The position numbers were made by a program, and so were the translations under genes. Shown one piece after another: positions 46,600 through 55,494 of a stretch of 64,000 nucleotides of DNA. The notes under the pieces are model-generated. The model searched no databases. It was given only the letters and a program-made list of their open reading frames with translations, and had not been told where the DNA came from. Source of the DNA: Lachnospiraceae bacterium (GTDB lineage Bacteria; Bacillota; Clostridia; Lachnospirales; Lachnospiraceae); NCBI GenBank assembly GCA_022483465.1, contig JAKVNF010000002.1:1-64000 (forward strand). The letters run 5' to 3'. Each line of letters begins with the position of its first letter. Position 1 is the stretch's first letter.

Positions 46600-47667
46600 A
46601 TGGAACAACAAAAACGCGCACGCCTCGATGTGGTGAAGCTCTCCCCGGACGAGAAGGCCGTCATCATCCTGGACCAGACAAGGCTCCCGAACCACGAGGA
46701 GTACATCACCATTCAGGACGAGAAGCGGGCCTGGGATGCGATCAAGCGCCTGGAGATCCGCGGCGCCCCCGCCATCGGGGTCTTTGCGGGATATGCGATG
46801 TATGTCCTCTCCCAGCAGTACCAGAACCTGCCCTATGAGGCGTTCCAGAAGGAGTTCACAAGACAGGCGGACTACCTGAATTCGTCAAGACCCACCGCGG
46901 TCAACCTCTCCTGGGCATTGAAGCGCCAGGTGGGCGTCGTAAACGCAAACGCCGGAAAGAGCGCAGCTGAGATTGTCGCCCTGGTGGGGGAAGAGGCAAA
47001 GAAGATCGATGCCGAGAACCTGGAGATGTCCCGGAAGATCGGCGAGTACGGCGTCACCCTGGTGAAGGACGGCGACGGGATTCTCACCCACTGCAACGCG
47101 GGGTATCTCGCCTGCCTTGGCTACGGAACCGCCACCGCGCCCATCTACTACGGGCAGGAGCAGGGCATGACCTTCCACGTCTACAGCGATGAGACAAGGC
47201 CTCTCCTGCAGGGCGCACGGTTGACCTCCTACGAGCTGCAGAAGTCCGGCGTCGATGTCACCATGATCTGCGACAACATGGCCTCCCTGGTCATGAAGCA
47301 GGGGAAGATCAACGCGGTGTTCGTCGGGTGCGACCGGGTCGCCGCAAACGGCGACTTTGCCAACAAGATCGGCACCTCCGGGGTGGCGATCCTGGCAAAG
47401 CACTACGGGATCCCCTTCTACACCTTAGGACCCTCCTCGACCATCGACTTTGATACGAAGACCGGGGATGACATCCACATCGAGCTGCGGGATCCGGATG
47501 AGATCCGCTCCATGTGGTACAAGGAGCCCATGGCCCTTCCCGAGGTCAAGACCTTCAACCCCTCCTTCGATGTGACCGACCACAGCCTGGTCACCGGCAT
47601 TGTCACGGAGCGGGGCATCGTGTACCCGCCCTTCGAGGAGAACTTACGCAAGCTGTTCAACCGCTGA
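46600..47667 (+). CDS. mtnA: S-methyl-5-thioribose-1-phosphate isomerase
   Basis: A 355-residue aldose-ketose isomerase of the eIF2B-like family, turning 5-methylthioribose 1-phosphate (or 5-deoxyribose 1-phosphate) into the 1-phosphate ketose. The substrate-binding RGAPAIG motif is at about residue 54, the catalytic cysteine in THCNAGYLAC (about 165) and the catalytic aspartate in VGCDRVAANGD (about 245). Full length. It is 29 bases ahead of deoD, whose phosphorylase would supply the sugar 1-phosphate. No mtnK, mtnB or aldolase genes are in the window. Confidence 0.92.
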   Translation: MEQQKRARLDVVKLSPDEKAVIILDQTRLPNHEEYITIQDEKRAWDAIKRLEIRGAPAIGVFAGYAMYVLSQQYQNLPYEAFQKEFTRQADYLNSSRPTAVNLSWALKRQVGVVNANAGKSAAEIVALVGEEAKKIDAENLEMSRKIGEYGVTLVKDGDGILTHCNAGYLACLGYGTATAPIYYGQEQGMTFHVYSDETRPLLQGARLTSYELQKSGVDVTMICDNMASLVMKQGKINAVFVGCDRVAANGDFANKIGTSGVAILAKHYGIPFYTLGPSSTIDFDTKTGDDIHIELRDPDEIRSMWYKEPMALPEVKTFNPSFDVTDHSLVTGIVTERGIVYPPFEENLRKLFNR

Positions 47668-47696
47668 GCACACACAAGAAAAGGAGACGATTGATT

Positions 47697-48425
47697 ATGG
47701 AACCGAAAGAGAGCATTTCCGCCAGCATTGTGGCAAAGGACAAGATCGCAAAGGTGATGCTGATGCCGGGCGATCCGCTTCGGGCAAAGGCCGTAGCAGA
47801 CAACTACCTGGAGAATGTCGTCTGCTTCAACGACACCAGAAACATGCTGGGCTTTACCGGAACCTACAAGGGGAAGGAGATCTCGGTCATGGGTCACGGC
47901 ATGGGCATCCCCTCCATCGGCATCTACACCCATGAGCTGTTCACCCAGTTCGGCGTGGACGCCATCATCCGCATCGGCTCCGCCGGCGGCCTGGACATGG
48001 ATGTGGACGCCAAGGACGTGGTCATCGCCGAGGCGGCCTCGACCAACTCCAACTACGGCAACGCCTACGGCGTGCCGGGACAGCTGGCTGCCTGCGCTGA
48101 CTTCGACATGCTCGAGGAGGCCGTGAAGAACGCACGGGCGCAAGGGTGCAAGTTCAAGGTCGGCAAGGTCTACAGCTCCGACTTCTTCTATTATCCGCAG
48201 CCGGGGCTCAACGAGAGACTCCGGGATCTGGGACACCTGTGCGTCGAGATGGAGACCGCGGGACTGTACTGGGAGGCCTGCGCCAACAGAAAGCGCGCCC
48301 TCTCCATCCTGTCCATCTCCGACCACCTGTTCAAGCCGGTTGCCCTCTCCGCCGAGGAGCGGCAGAACGGCTTCACCGACATGATGGAGATCGCACTGAA
48401 CACCGCTGCAAAGTTCGCGGAATAA
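47697..48425 (+). CDS. deoD: Purine nucleoside phosphorylase, DeoD type
   Basis: A 242-residue hexameric-type phosphorylase. Phosphate binding: MPGDPLRAK and the arginine in IIRIGSAGGL; nucleoside binding: CVEMETAGLYWEA; catalytic aspartate in SILSISDHLF. It splits purine (deoxy)nucleosides into base and (deoxy)ribose 1-phosphate. ATG 47697 follows AAAAGGAG. Coupling to mtnA suggests it may process 5'-deoxyadenosine or methylthioadenosine here. A terminator follows at 48458. Confidence 0.92.
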   Translation: MEPKESISASIVAKDKIAKVMLMPGDPLRAKAVADNYLENVVCFNDTRNMLGFTGTYKGKEISVMGHGMGIPSIGIYTHELFTQFGVDAIIRIGSAGGLDMDVDAKDVVIAEAASTNSNYGNAYGVPGQLAACADFDMLEEAVKNARAQGCKFKVGKVYSSDFFYYPQPGLNERLRDLGHLCVEMETAGLYWEACANRKRALSILSISDHLFKPVALSAEERQNGFTDMMEIALNTAAKFAE

Positions 48426-48457
48426 GATTGATATCGCAACAGCAGAGACTGCCGAAG

Positions 48458-48487
48458 CAGGGACGGACACACCGCCCCTGTTTTTTT
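48458..48487 (+). terminator. Intrinsic terminator after deoD
   Basis: CAGGGACGG pairs with CCGCCCCTG (8 of 9) and is followed by seven T residues. Confidence 0.85.
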
Positions 48488-48582
48488 GAACCAAATCGCG
48501 CGAGCGCGATGCTCCATCAAAGTTATCCCTAAAGCTCACAGCTTTCTCTGTTGGGGATACCATGACAAACTTCAGCATAGAC

Positions 48583-48621
48583 AAAAGAGGAAGAAATGAT
48601 CTTGTCATCTCTTCCTCTTTT
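48583..48621. terminator. Strong bidirectional hairpin
   Basis: AAAAGAGGAAGAAATGA pairs at 16 of 17 positions with the segment 48605-48621, ending in TTTT. It isolates the IS91-like genes from deoD. The remaining 48622-48798 shows nothing else I can name. Confidence 0.75.
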
Positions 48622-48798
48622 CTGTATTCTACAAAAAAAATAACCCACAGATGACCTTGATTGGCGTCGAGCGTTCATCCATGGGGCTCTCATAAGCAAG
48701 GTGAGTTTATCAAGTCCCTTGCAAATCTGCAAGCCCCATCTTTGTCGGCCGGCCAATCATGAGTTTCATCCCCATACCATCATTGCCGGAACGATTTC

Positions 48799-49719
48799 AT
48801 GAGATACCTTGATTCCCCGAAATTCAAAACCGAACTGTCCAGGCTGGAAGTATTTCTGTCCCTGATCGACTACCGCGAGTCTACCATTCAGGGCTATCTG
48901 CAGACCGTCTTCGAGTGCTGTGAATGGCTTGAGAGAACCTATCATGTTTCCCTCGATGATGCTGATCTTGAACAGCTTCAGAGTTTTCTCGTTTATCTCC
49001 ATAAGCCCATAAGCAAAGGCGGGAGAGAGCTCAAGCCCAGATCTGTCAACGTCTACAACGTCAGCATCCGGCGTTATCGTGCTTCCGTTGCGCATGCTCC
49101 CATCCCTCTGGAAAACCTTCCGCTGATGAAGGTGGATCATACCCTCCCGAAGGTACCGACGCGTCAGGAAGTGCAGAAGCTGATTATGGGGACGAAAGAT
49201 CCGAGAAACCGCCTGATTCTCGCCCTCGGCTTTGGCTGTGCGCTCCGTCTGAATGAAGTCCTGTCTCTGCGCTTCGGTGATATCTCCATCAAAAGAATGC
49301 AGATCACAATTCGTGCGGAAGTCAGCAAGAACCGAAATGAAGGGAAGGTCGAACTTCCAAAAGATCTCGCGCGGATGCTCTACTTCTGCTTCAAAAGATT
49401 CCGTCGGGATGCCGGAGAGGGGGACTACCTTTTTCCCGGCAGAGATGCCGCACATCATCTGTCTGACGGAGCAGTGCAGCGCTTCTTTCAGAAGCGCCTG
49501 AAAGAACTCGGATGGGAAAACCGCGGATATCATTTCCATTCCCTCCGACACGCCCATGCGCTTTTCTACTATCAGGGCGGCGCTGATCTCTTTCAGGTAC
49601 AGGTCAGACTTCGGCACCGCTCCATTGCTTCCACGATGATCTACGTACAGCTGGATGGTCAGCTTCAGGAGAGAAAAAACGTTGCAAACCCCTTCGACGG
49701 AAACGGCTTCGCGCTCTGA
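48799..49719 (+). CDS. Tyrosine recombinase/integrase of the IS91-like element
   Basis: A 306-residue phage-type integrase. The N-terminal SAM-like core-binding domain spans about 15-100; the catalytic domain has ALGFGCALRLNEVLSLRF (R), a K in the beta hairpin (EVSKNRNEGKVELPK), HFHSLRHAHALF (HxLRH), and the C-terminal RHRSIASTMIYVQLD with the nucleophilic tyrosine. It overlaps the HUH transposase region, as in clostridial IS91-type elements that pair the two enzymes. No damage seen. Confidence 0.85.
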   Translation: MRYLDSPKFKTELSRLEVFLSLIDYRESTIQGYLQTVFECCEWLERTYHVSLDDADLEQLQSFLVYLHKPISKGGRELKPRSVNVYNVSIRRYRASVAHAPIPLENLPLMKVDHTLPKVPTRQEVQKLIMGTKDPRNRLILALGFGCALRLNEVLSLRFGDISIKRMQITIRAEVSKNRNEGKVELPKDLARMLYFCFKRFRRDAGEGDYLFPGRDAAHHLSDGAVQRFFQKRLKELGWENRGYHFHSLRHAHALFYYQGGADLFQVQVRLRHRSIASTMIYVQLDGQLQERKNVANPFDGNGFAL

Positions 49720-49732
49720 AAAAACAAAAAAG

Positions 49733-51455
49733 ATGGTACCCTCGAGCCGGCCAGGCAGAACCTTCCGCCTTCCTGACAGTCAGACTGCGATCAGAGTCCG
49801 CAGATGCATTACCGGCTTCAGACAGGAAAAAGAGCCTTCAAGATATCGAATCCGCCAGATCTTCCGGAGATTTCTCCCAGACTATCTGGCAAAGCACGGA
49901 AAGGAAATGCCGCCCGAAAAGGTGAAGATTCTCCGTCTCATGGCACAATGCGGCACGGGAGATCTGGGTTATATTGTCTCCATCTGCCCTGACTGCGGAG
50001 AAATTTCGTTTACACCGAGATCCTGCGGCAACTCGAACTGCCCCTGCTGTGGCTTTTTTCGCCGTGAAAAGTGGATCGCTGAGCGCAGGTCCGAAGTCAT
50101 TCACGGGATGTCCTACCATCATCTTGTGTTCACGGTTCCCCACGATCTGAATGAGTTGATCTACAACAATCAGAAGGCTCTGCTGGATCTTCTGTTTCAT
50201 TCCGCGCAGGATGCCCTTCTGGAGCTCTGCCTTGAAAGGCACAACATTAAGCCCGGAATCATCATGGTGCTCCACACTTTTGGGAGCAGTATGACGCTCC
50301 ACTACCACCTGCACGTGCTGATCTCCGCAGGCGGACTGACACCGGATGACGCCTCCTTTAAGAAGATCAGGGGCTTCTTCCTCCCTGTCCAGAAGATATC
50401 CGGACGATACCGGAAGCACTTCATGAGAGGACTCAAGCGGCTCTACAGAAAGGGAAAACTATCCTTCAATGGCTCTGCCGCACCTTATGAGAGTGAGGAG
50501 TCATTCCAGAAGGCGTTAGTTAAGAAACGGGTTGATAAGCGATCGCCTAGCATGAGACCACTAATACCTCACTTTGAGCTCGAGCTGGGTACACTCCTAT
50601 CCGTGCTGTGTTGCATCATGTAACAAAGCATCACCTAGATTGCCTAAACACATACACTCACTTGCCGAGTATGTGACTATAAATAACAAGATAGGCATTA
50701 TGCGGAGAAGAAAAGAGCTCCAAATGGGGATTCTATATCTTCATCGGACATTATCGCGTCGAGAGTTCACCATGGAGGTTGTGGTATGGAACCCATCAAC
50801 CCGGTTCTTTACTAACGCCTTCCAGAATTTATGCGACGAGTGCTACAAGTGCCTTTGGAATGTCAACCTCAAGAGGTATGGCTCTTATTCTGAAGAAGAC
50901 AGAGAACGGGATCCGTCACTTCCGGATGTGGAGGATGTCATAGGTTATTTTGGGCGGTACGCCGACAGAACGGCAATCACATCCTCCCGGATCAGGGACG
51001 TCTCGGACAGCGGTATCACGTTTGAGTACAAGGACTATCATACCGATGGCTCGTATGACAAGAAGGACATGGTACTCACGCCGGAAGAATTCATCCGACG
51101 GTTTTCACTTCACATCCTTCCGAAGGGAGTACGCAAGATCCGGATGGCAGGGTATCTTGCCGGGAATGTCCGTAAAAAGAAGCTTGCAAGGATCCACGAA
51201 ATTCTGGGTGATGAATATGTACCGAGTCTGATTCGCGGAATGAAAAGCTGTGAGGTCATGAAGGCCCTTTTTGATAAGGATCCGGCCCGCTGCTCCAACT
51301 GTGGGGCACAGATGCATGCCTTTCTCTTCAGCATGGATAAGACAGCGATCTATCTCAGAGCAACGGGGAAGGTTGAAGGAAGCAGCTATATCGAAATACC
51401 CCGGTATTGCCGGGGACCGGATGGAATGTTGGATGTCTCCCATCCGCGCTTTTAA
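49733..51455 (+). pseudogene. IS91-family HUH transposase split by MITE copy 3
   Basis: The left part encodes the zinc-binding domain (CPDCGEISFTPRSCGNSNCP, about residues 85-105) and the HUH/Y core with FGSSMTLHYHLHVLISAG. At 50511 the MITE inserts after S-F-Q. Removing it and one TTCCAGAA copy rejoins EESFQNLCDECYKCLW and leads to RYADRTAITSSRIRD (with the catalytic tyrosine region YFGRYA) and a C-terminal zinc site (CSNCGAQ) ending at 51455. The intact protein would be rolling-circle type, nicking one strand. The start at ATG 49733 is tentative because no good ribosome site is seen. Confidence 0.85.
50512..50819 (+). repeat. MITE copy 3 (308 bp)
   Basis: Same element, flanked by exact TTCCAGAA (50504-50511 and 50820-50827). 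It is the most diverged of the four, with about ten differences by eye (for example TAATACCTC for TAATCCCTC, ACACATACACTCAC, ATGCGGAGAAG). It interrupts the IS91-type transposase gene. Confidence 0.95.
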
Positions 51456-51646
51456 TAAAGATTCTTTTCAGGTCATCTGCCCGGATGGCCTATTTCTCAT
51501 GTCACAACGTCTGTAAATCCCACCCGGTCAACGGTTCAGAAGAAGAAAGATGGGTTTCTGAGCCAGGGTATTCAAGCCAAGTCGGATGCTAAAAATTCCT
51601 AACTATTCCCATAGTCTACGCTGAGAGCGATTCGGTTCAAAACAAA

Positions 51647-51687
51647 GGATAGTTGCCGGCCCCCTACGGGAACCGGCAACTATCCTT
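51647..51687. terminator. 13-bp hairpin terminator
   Basis: GGATAGTTGCCGG (51647-51659) and CCGGCAACTATCC (51673-51685) are perfect complements followed by TT. It lies in the 334-bp gap between the HUH transposase and the DUF5722-type gene; the rest of the gap holds no other feature I can support. Confidence 0.7.
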
Positions 51688-51789
51688 CACAATTTGCACA
51701 CAAAATGCCTTCCGAAATGCCCATCCCTGCGGTATCATATCAGCTGGAAAACGCTCATATCAGCCATAAATTTGTGAGAGGAAGAGACG

Positions 51790-53439
51790 ATGAGAGAGGT
51801 TGTGAAAAGTAAAAGGTCCTGGCTTTTTGGCCTGCTGCCCGCCCTGGCGCTGTGTTGGCTCCTCTTTTGCCTTCCGGGGGGCGTTTTTGCGGCGGACCTT
51901 CCGGTCTCCATCACGGAGGCAAAGATCACCGGGAAGGATGCGGTCACGGTGACGGCCACGGCGCCCGCAGGCCTGTCAAGCGATGACGGCTGTGTCCACC
52001 TGCTCGCCCAAGACGTTGGTGAGACTAGAAGCCGGGGAACCGAGGTGGGGAAGGCTGCTGTGTCCGAGAACCTGACCTTCTCATTTCCCCTGCGGGCGGG
52101 GACCGCATCCTACCGCCTTTCGCAGAAGTTCACCGCCTGTGTGCTGCAGGGAGGCGCCCTGGTCCCGGTGTCGGATGCCCACTACATCACAAACCCCGAG
52201 GCCCTCGGAAAGACGACAGCCCGGATCGGAGACGGCGGCAAGAAGGGGTTTCTCCTCGACCCGCATCTTCTGAACGTCACCAACTACCTGACCGAGGCCG
52301 GCATCTCCCAGGTCACCTACAACCTCCCGATCGGGGACCTGTGCGATACGAGAGAGGGCGGCAAGATCCACTACACCTATGAGGGCACCGACTATGTCTT
52401 CAACGAGGACATCGTGGGGCAGTACGACCTGATTGTCCCCAAGATGAACGCGGTCGGCGTCTCGGTGACCCTGATCCTCTTAAACAACCTGGCCAATCCA
52501 AACGACCTGACCCTGATCCACCCGCTCTCCCGGGATACCACCGAGGCAAATTACTACGCGTTCAGCACGCAGGGCGCGGCAGCGGTCAAAAAGCTTGCCG
52601 CCATCGCCTCTTTTTTGGGATCCCGCTACAGAGGGGGCACCCACGGCACAGTCGACAACTGGATCGTGGGGAACGAGGCAAACGCCCTGGACTGGAACTA
52701 CATCAACACCGCGGGCAGCCTGGAGGCGGCAGCTTCGGAGTACGGGAAGGCCCTCCGCATCTTCTACGACGGGATCCGGTCCCACAACGCCTCGGCGCGG
52801 GTCTATGCCTGCGTGGACCACGAGTGGGCCCAGAGCGACTTTCCGGGCTTCCACTTTGCGGGAAAAGACTTCCTGACTGCCCTGGCGAGTGAGATCTTGG
52901 CCCAGGGGAACTTTGCCTACGGCGCTGCCGTCCATCCCTACAACGTGCCCCTCTACGCCTCCCAGACCTGGGCCATGCAAAACCTCGGCGTCTGTGACCA
53001 GACGCAGAACTCCCCCTACATCACGATGGCAAATATCGGCGTCTTCACCGACTTCTTCTGCCAGCCGGCAATGCTCCAGGAGGACGGCGAAGTCCGCTCG
53101 ATCCTCTGCTCCGAGGTGGGATACAGCTCCCTTCCCTATGACGGCTACCCCAACGACGAGAACCAGCAGGCGGCCGCCCTGGTTTTTGGGTACCTCCAGG
53201 CAAAGAACAATCAGTACATCGACGGCTACTTCAACCGGGAGGCGGATGCCGAGGAGGAGGTCGAGCAGGGCCTTGCCCTGGGGGTCCTCTCCTCGGAGGA
53301 CGGAAAGACCTACACAAGAAAGCTCTCCTACGACTACTACAAGAACATCGACAACCTGGCGGTGGCAGATGACATCCTCGCCGCCTGCGGCGCCTACATG
53401 GGCGGCATCCCGGTCTCGTCCCTCCTGACGCCCAGGTAG
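51790..53439 (+). CDS. Secreted DUF5722-type glycoside-hydrolase-like protein
   Basis: A 549-residue protein with a signal peptide (LLPALALCWLLFCLPGGVFA then ADLPV; cleavage near residue 35). Residues 36-130 are a beta domain; 150-530 resemble a clan-A TIM barrel: an asparagine-glutamate pair in DNWIVGNEANALDW and a later glutamate in ILCSEVGYSSLPYDG are placed like acid/base and nucleophile. This fits the DUF5722 family, thought to act on polysaccharides. GAGAGGAAGAGA precedes the ATG. A strong terminator follows. Substrate unknown. Confidence 0.75.
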   Translation: MREVVKSKRSWLFGLLPALALCWLLFCLPGGVFAADLPVSITEAKITGKDAVTVTATAPAGLSSDDGCVHLLAQDVGETRSRGTEVGKAAVSENLTFSFPLRAGTASYRLSQKFTACVLQGGALVPVSDAHYITNPEALGKTTARIGDGGKKGFLLDPHLLNVTNYLTEAGISQVTYNLPIGDLCDTREGGKIHYTYEGTDYVFNEDIVGQYDLIVPKMNAVGVSVTLILLNNLANPNDLTLIHPLSRDTTEANYYAFSTQGAAAVKKLAAIASFLGSRYRGGTHGTVDNWIVGNEANALDWNYINTAGSLEAAASEYGKALRIFYDGIRSHNASARVYACVDHEWAQSDFPGFHFAGKDFLTALASEILAQGNFAYGAAVHPYNVPLYASQTWAMQNLGVCDQTQNSPYITMANIGVFTDFFCQPAMLQEDGEVRSILCSEVGYSSLPYDGYPNDENQQAAALVFGYLQAKNNQYIDGYFNREADAEEEVEQGLALGVLSSEDGKTYTRKLSYDYYKNIDNLAVADDILAACGAYMGGIPVSSLLTPR

Positions 53440-53495
53440 GAGAATACGGGAAGAAGTGACAAGACCCCATCCACAGAAAGACGAAGACAGAAACA

Positions 53496-53550
53496 ATCGA
53501 GCCTTCTCTCATTCCGGCAATGCCAGATGAGAGAAGGCCCGATTTTTTTT
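53496..53550 (+). terminator. Intrinsic terminator after the DUF5722-type gene
   Basis: GCCTTCTCTCAT (53501-53512) pairs with ATGAGAGAAGGC (53527-53538), followed by CCGA and eight T residues. Confidence 0.85.
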
Positions 53551-53599
53551 CACAACCGTTGTACTTCAATCAGTCATCAGAATGATGGCCAGGCTGTCC

Positions 53600-55018
53600 T
53601 CAGTCGAGCTTGTGCTTGCCGGCGGCAAAGAAGTCGTGGGTCTCTTTGGCAACGACGCCGTTGAGCGCAAAGAGGGCGATCATGTTCGGAATCGCCATGA
53701 GGCCGTTGCAGATGTCGGCGATGGTCCAGACGGCGGAGACCGTCATGTAGGGCCCAAGGAAGACTGCCAGAATGTAGAACCAGCGGAAGATCTTCACCGC
53801 CTTGCTGCTTCCGTGGGAGAGGTAGGCCAGGCACCGCTCCGAGTAGTAGTCCCAGCCGAGAATCGTCGTGAAGGCAAAGAAGATCAGGCAGAGCATCAGG
53901 ACGAAGGCGGAGAGGCGCTCCGGGAACGGCAGGCCCTGCTGGAAGGCGTAGGTGGTGACCGCAACGCCCTCGAGGCCGTCCACCTTCCAGGCGCCGGTGA
54001 TCACGATGGAGAGACCGGTCAGGTTGCAGATGATGATGGTGTCGAGGAAGGTTCCCGTCATGGACACAAGGCCCTGCCGGACAGGCTCCTTGGTCTTAGC
54101 TGCCGCGGCGGCGATCGGCGCAGAGCCAAGGCCCGCCTCGTTGGAGAAGATGCCTCTTGCGATACCCTTCTGCATGGCGACCAGCATGCTGCCCGCGATG
54201 CCGCCGGCAATCGCCCGCGGCTCAAAGGCGCTGATGACGATCTGCGCGAAGGCGGCGGGGATTTCCGTGATGTGCAGGAGGATGAGGAGCATCGCAAAGA
54301 CAAAGTACAGGATGCTCATGAAGGGGACGATGACGGAGGCCACCTTGGAGATCCGCTGGAGGCCCCCGATGACGACGAGCGCCACCACGATGGCAAGAAC
54401 GAGAGAGGAGAGGATCGTGATCCCGCTGTAGGAGCCGATCCCGGGGATCGCGATGGGGGTCTTCCCCTCGGGGTTGAAGAAGTTGTTGACGGCGGAGACG
54501 ATGCCGTTTACCTGGGAGAAGGTGCCGATACCGAAGAGGCCCACGCAGCAGCCAAAGAACGCAAAGAGCCTGGCAAGAGGCGTCCACTTCTTCCCCATGC
54601 CCTTCTCGATGTAGTAGAAGGGTCCGCCCAGGGTCTTGCCGTTAGCGTCCACGTCCCGGTACTTGACCGCAAGGAGCGCTTCCGAGTACTTGGTAGCCAT
54701 CCCGAAGAAGGCGGCCACGATCATCCAGAACAGGGCACCGGGGCCTCCGGCGCAGACCGCGGTGGCGACACCGACGATGTTGCCGGTGCCGATCGTCGCG
54801 GACAGGGCGGTCATGAGCGCCGCAAAGCTTGAGACCTCGCCCTCCTGGCCCTTCTCGTTGTGGAAGACCCACTTGAAGGCCAGGGGGAGGTTTCTGACCT
54901 GCAGAAACCGCACCCGCACCGACAGGAGGATCCCGCCGGAGAGGATGAGCACCATCAGGGGCACACCCCAGACAAAGTTGTCAATGGAATTCAGGACAGC
55001 GTTGACAGATGACCACAT
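53600..55018 (-). CDS. AGCS-family sodium:amino-acid (alanine/glycine) symporter
   Basis: A 472-residue membrane protein with about 11 helices. AGCS signatures: FAALMTALSATIGTGNIVGV near residue 65, GGPGALFWMIVAAFFGMATK near 90, and GIFSNEAGLGSAPIAAAAAK near 290. It imports alanine or glycine with Na+. ATG 55018 follows GGAGGG. Its 5' leader carries a tandem glycine riboswitch and a terminator hairpin, so glycine is the likely substrate or at least the inducer. It is a single-gene unit. Confidence 0.92.
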   Translation of the reverse strand: MWSSVNAVLNSIDNFVWGVPLMVLILSGGILLSVRVRFLQVRNLPLAFKWVFHNEKGQEGEVSSFAALMTALSATIGTGNIVGVATAVCAGGPGALFWMIVAAFFGMATKYSEALLAVKYRDVDANGKTLGGPFYYIEKGMGKKWTPLARLFAFFGCCVGLFGIGTFSQVNGIVSAVNNFFNPEGKTPIAIPGIGSYSGITILSSLVLAIVVALVVIGGLQRISKVASVIVPFMSILYFVFAMLLILLHITEIPAAFAQIVISAFEPRAIAGGIAGSMLVAMQKGIARGIFSNEAGLGSAPIAAAAAKTKEPVRQGLVSMTGTFLDTIIICNLTGLSIVITGAWKVDGLEGVAVTTYAFQQGLPFPERLSAFVLMLCLIFFAFTTILGWDYYSERCLAYLSHGSSKAVKIFRWFYILAVFLGPYMTVSAVWTIADICNGLMAIPNMIALFALNGVVAKETHDFFAAGKHKLD

Positions 55019-55125
55019 CTTTCTTCCCTCCTCGTGGCAGACGCCGGAAGGAGGAGGGGAAAAGGGGAAAAAGAAAAGAGAAATAGTTCTTGTATGACAG
55101 GGAGGTGCCGCGGCGCGCTGTGGGC

Positions 55126-55158
55126 AGAAAAAGGGGAGCCGGCCTTGCCGACTCCCCG
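55126..55158 (-). terminator. Riboswitch expression-platform terminator
   Basis: On the minus strand GGGGAG...CTCCCC, with inner GGC/GCC pairing, is followed by TTTTTCT. It lies between the second glycine aptamer and the symporter start, so glycine binding likely prevents this hairpin and switches expression on. Confidence 0.7.
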
Positions 55159-55202
55159 AATCCCAACCAGTCAGAGCACCGCGCCTGCAGCAGCAAAGCG
55201 CG

Positions 55203-55425
55203 TCTTCTCCTCTGTCCTTTTGCCTGAGAGATTCGGCCCAGGAGTGCAGTCTGCATCCCCAAGGCGTTTGCCCCTTCGGCACCCGGCAAGGGAAGCTTCC
55301 TGCCCCGCCGCGGATTCTCCAGAGTCCCGATCCATCTGCGGTATCCATCCGGTTTCCCGGACACCTGAGAGTGTTACTCCTTCGGCCAGCGCCCTGCGCT
55401 GTTTTCCTGCAGATTTCTTCTCGAA
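55203..55425 (-). promoter_or_regulatory. Tandem glycine riboswitch
   Basis: Two aptamers are readable on the minus strand. The 5' one has GCCGAAGGAGTAAC followed by ACTCTCAGGTGTCCGG (plus 55355-55392). The 3' one has CTGGAGAATCC, GCCGAAGGGGCAAAC, then ATCTCTCAGGCAAAAGGACA (plus 55212-55325). These are the conserved cores of the Rfam-type glycine riboswitch. The two lie end to end with a short linker, the classic tandem form. A terminator hairpin follows before the AGCS gene. Confidence 0.9.
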
Positions 55426-55494
55426 CGTCTATATTCAAAAATCTTTACGTCACGCCAAAAACTGTAACGCAGGAGGGCTTCCCTGTCAATGCCC

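Larger units (their letters stand above)
48490..51690 (+). mobile_element. IS91-like element with tyrosine recombinase (boundaries approximate)
   Basis: Between the deoD terminator and the next chromosomal gene lie a tyrosine recombinase and an HUH (IS91-type) transposase, the latter interrupted by MITE copy 3. Near the left edge are the palindrome ATCGCGCGAGCGCGAT (48495-48510) and a strong A/T-flanked hairpin (48583-48621); near the right edge a 13-bp perfect hairpin (51647-51685). Such hairpins fit IS91-type ends, which have no inverted repeats or duplications, so exact ends cannot be read. Confidence 0.6.

Noticed and set aside
53582-54832. A 416-codon plus-strand frame opposite the AGCS symporter
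   Set aside because: It reads as a charged low-complexity string, while the minus strand has clear AGCS signatures and a glycine riboswitch.
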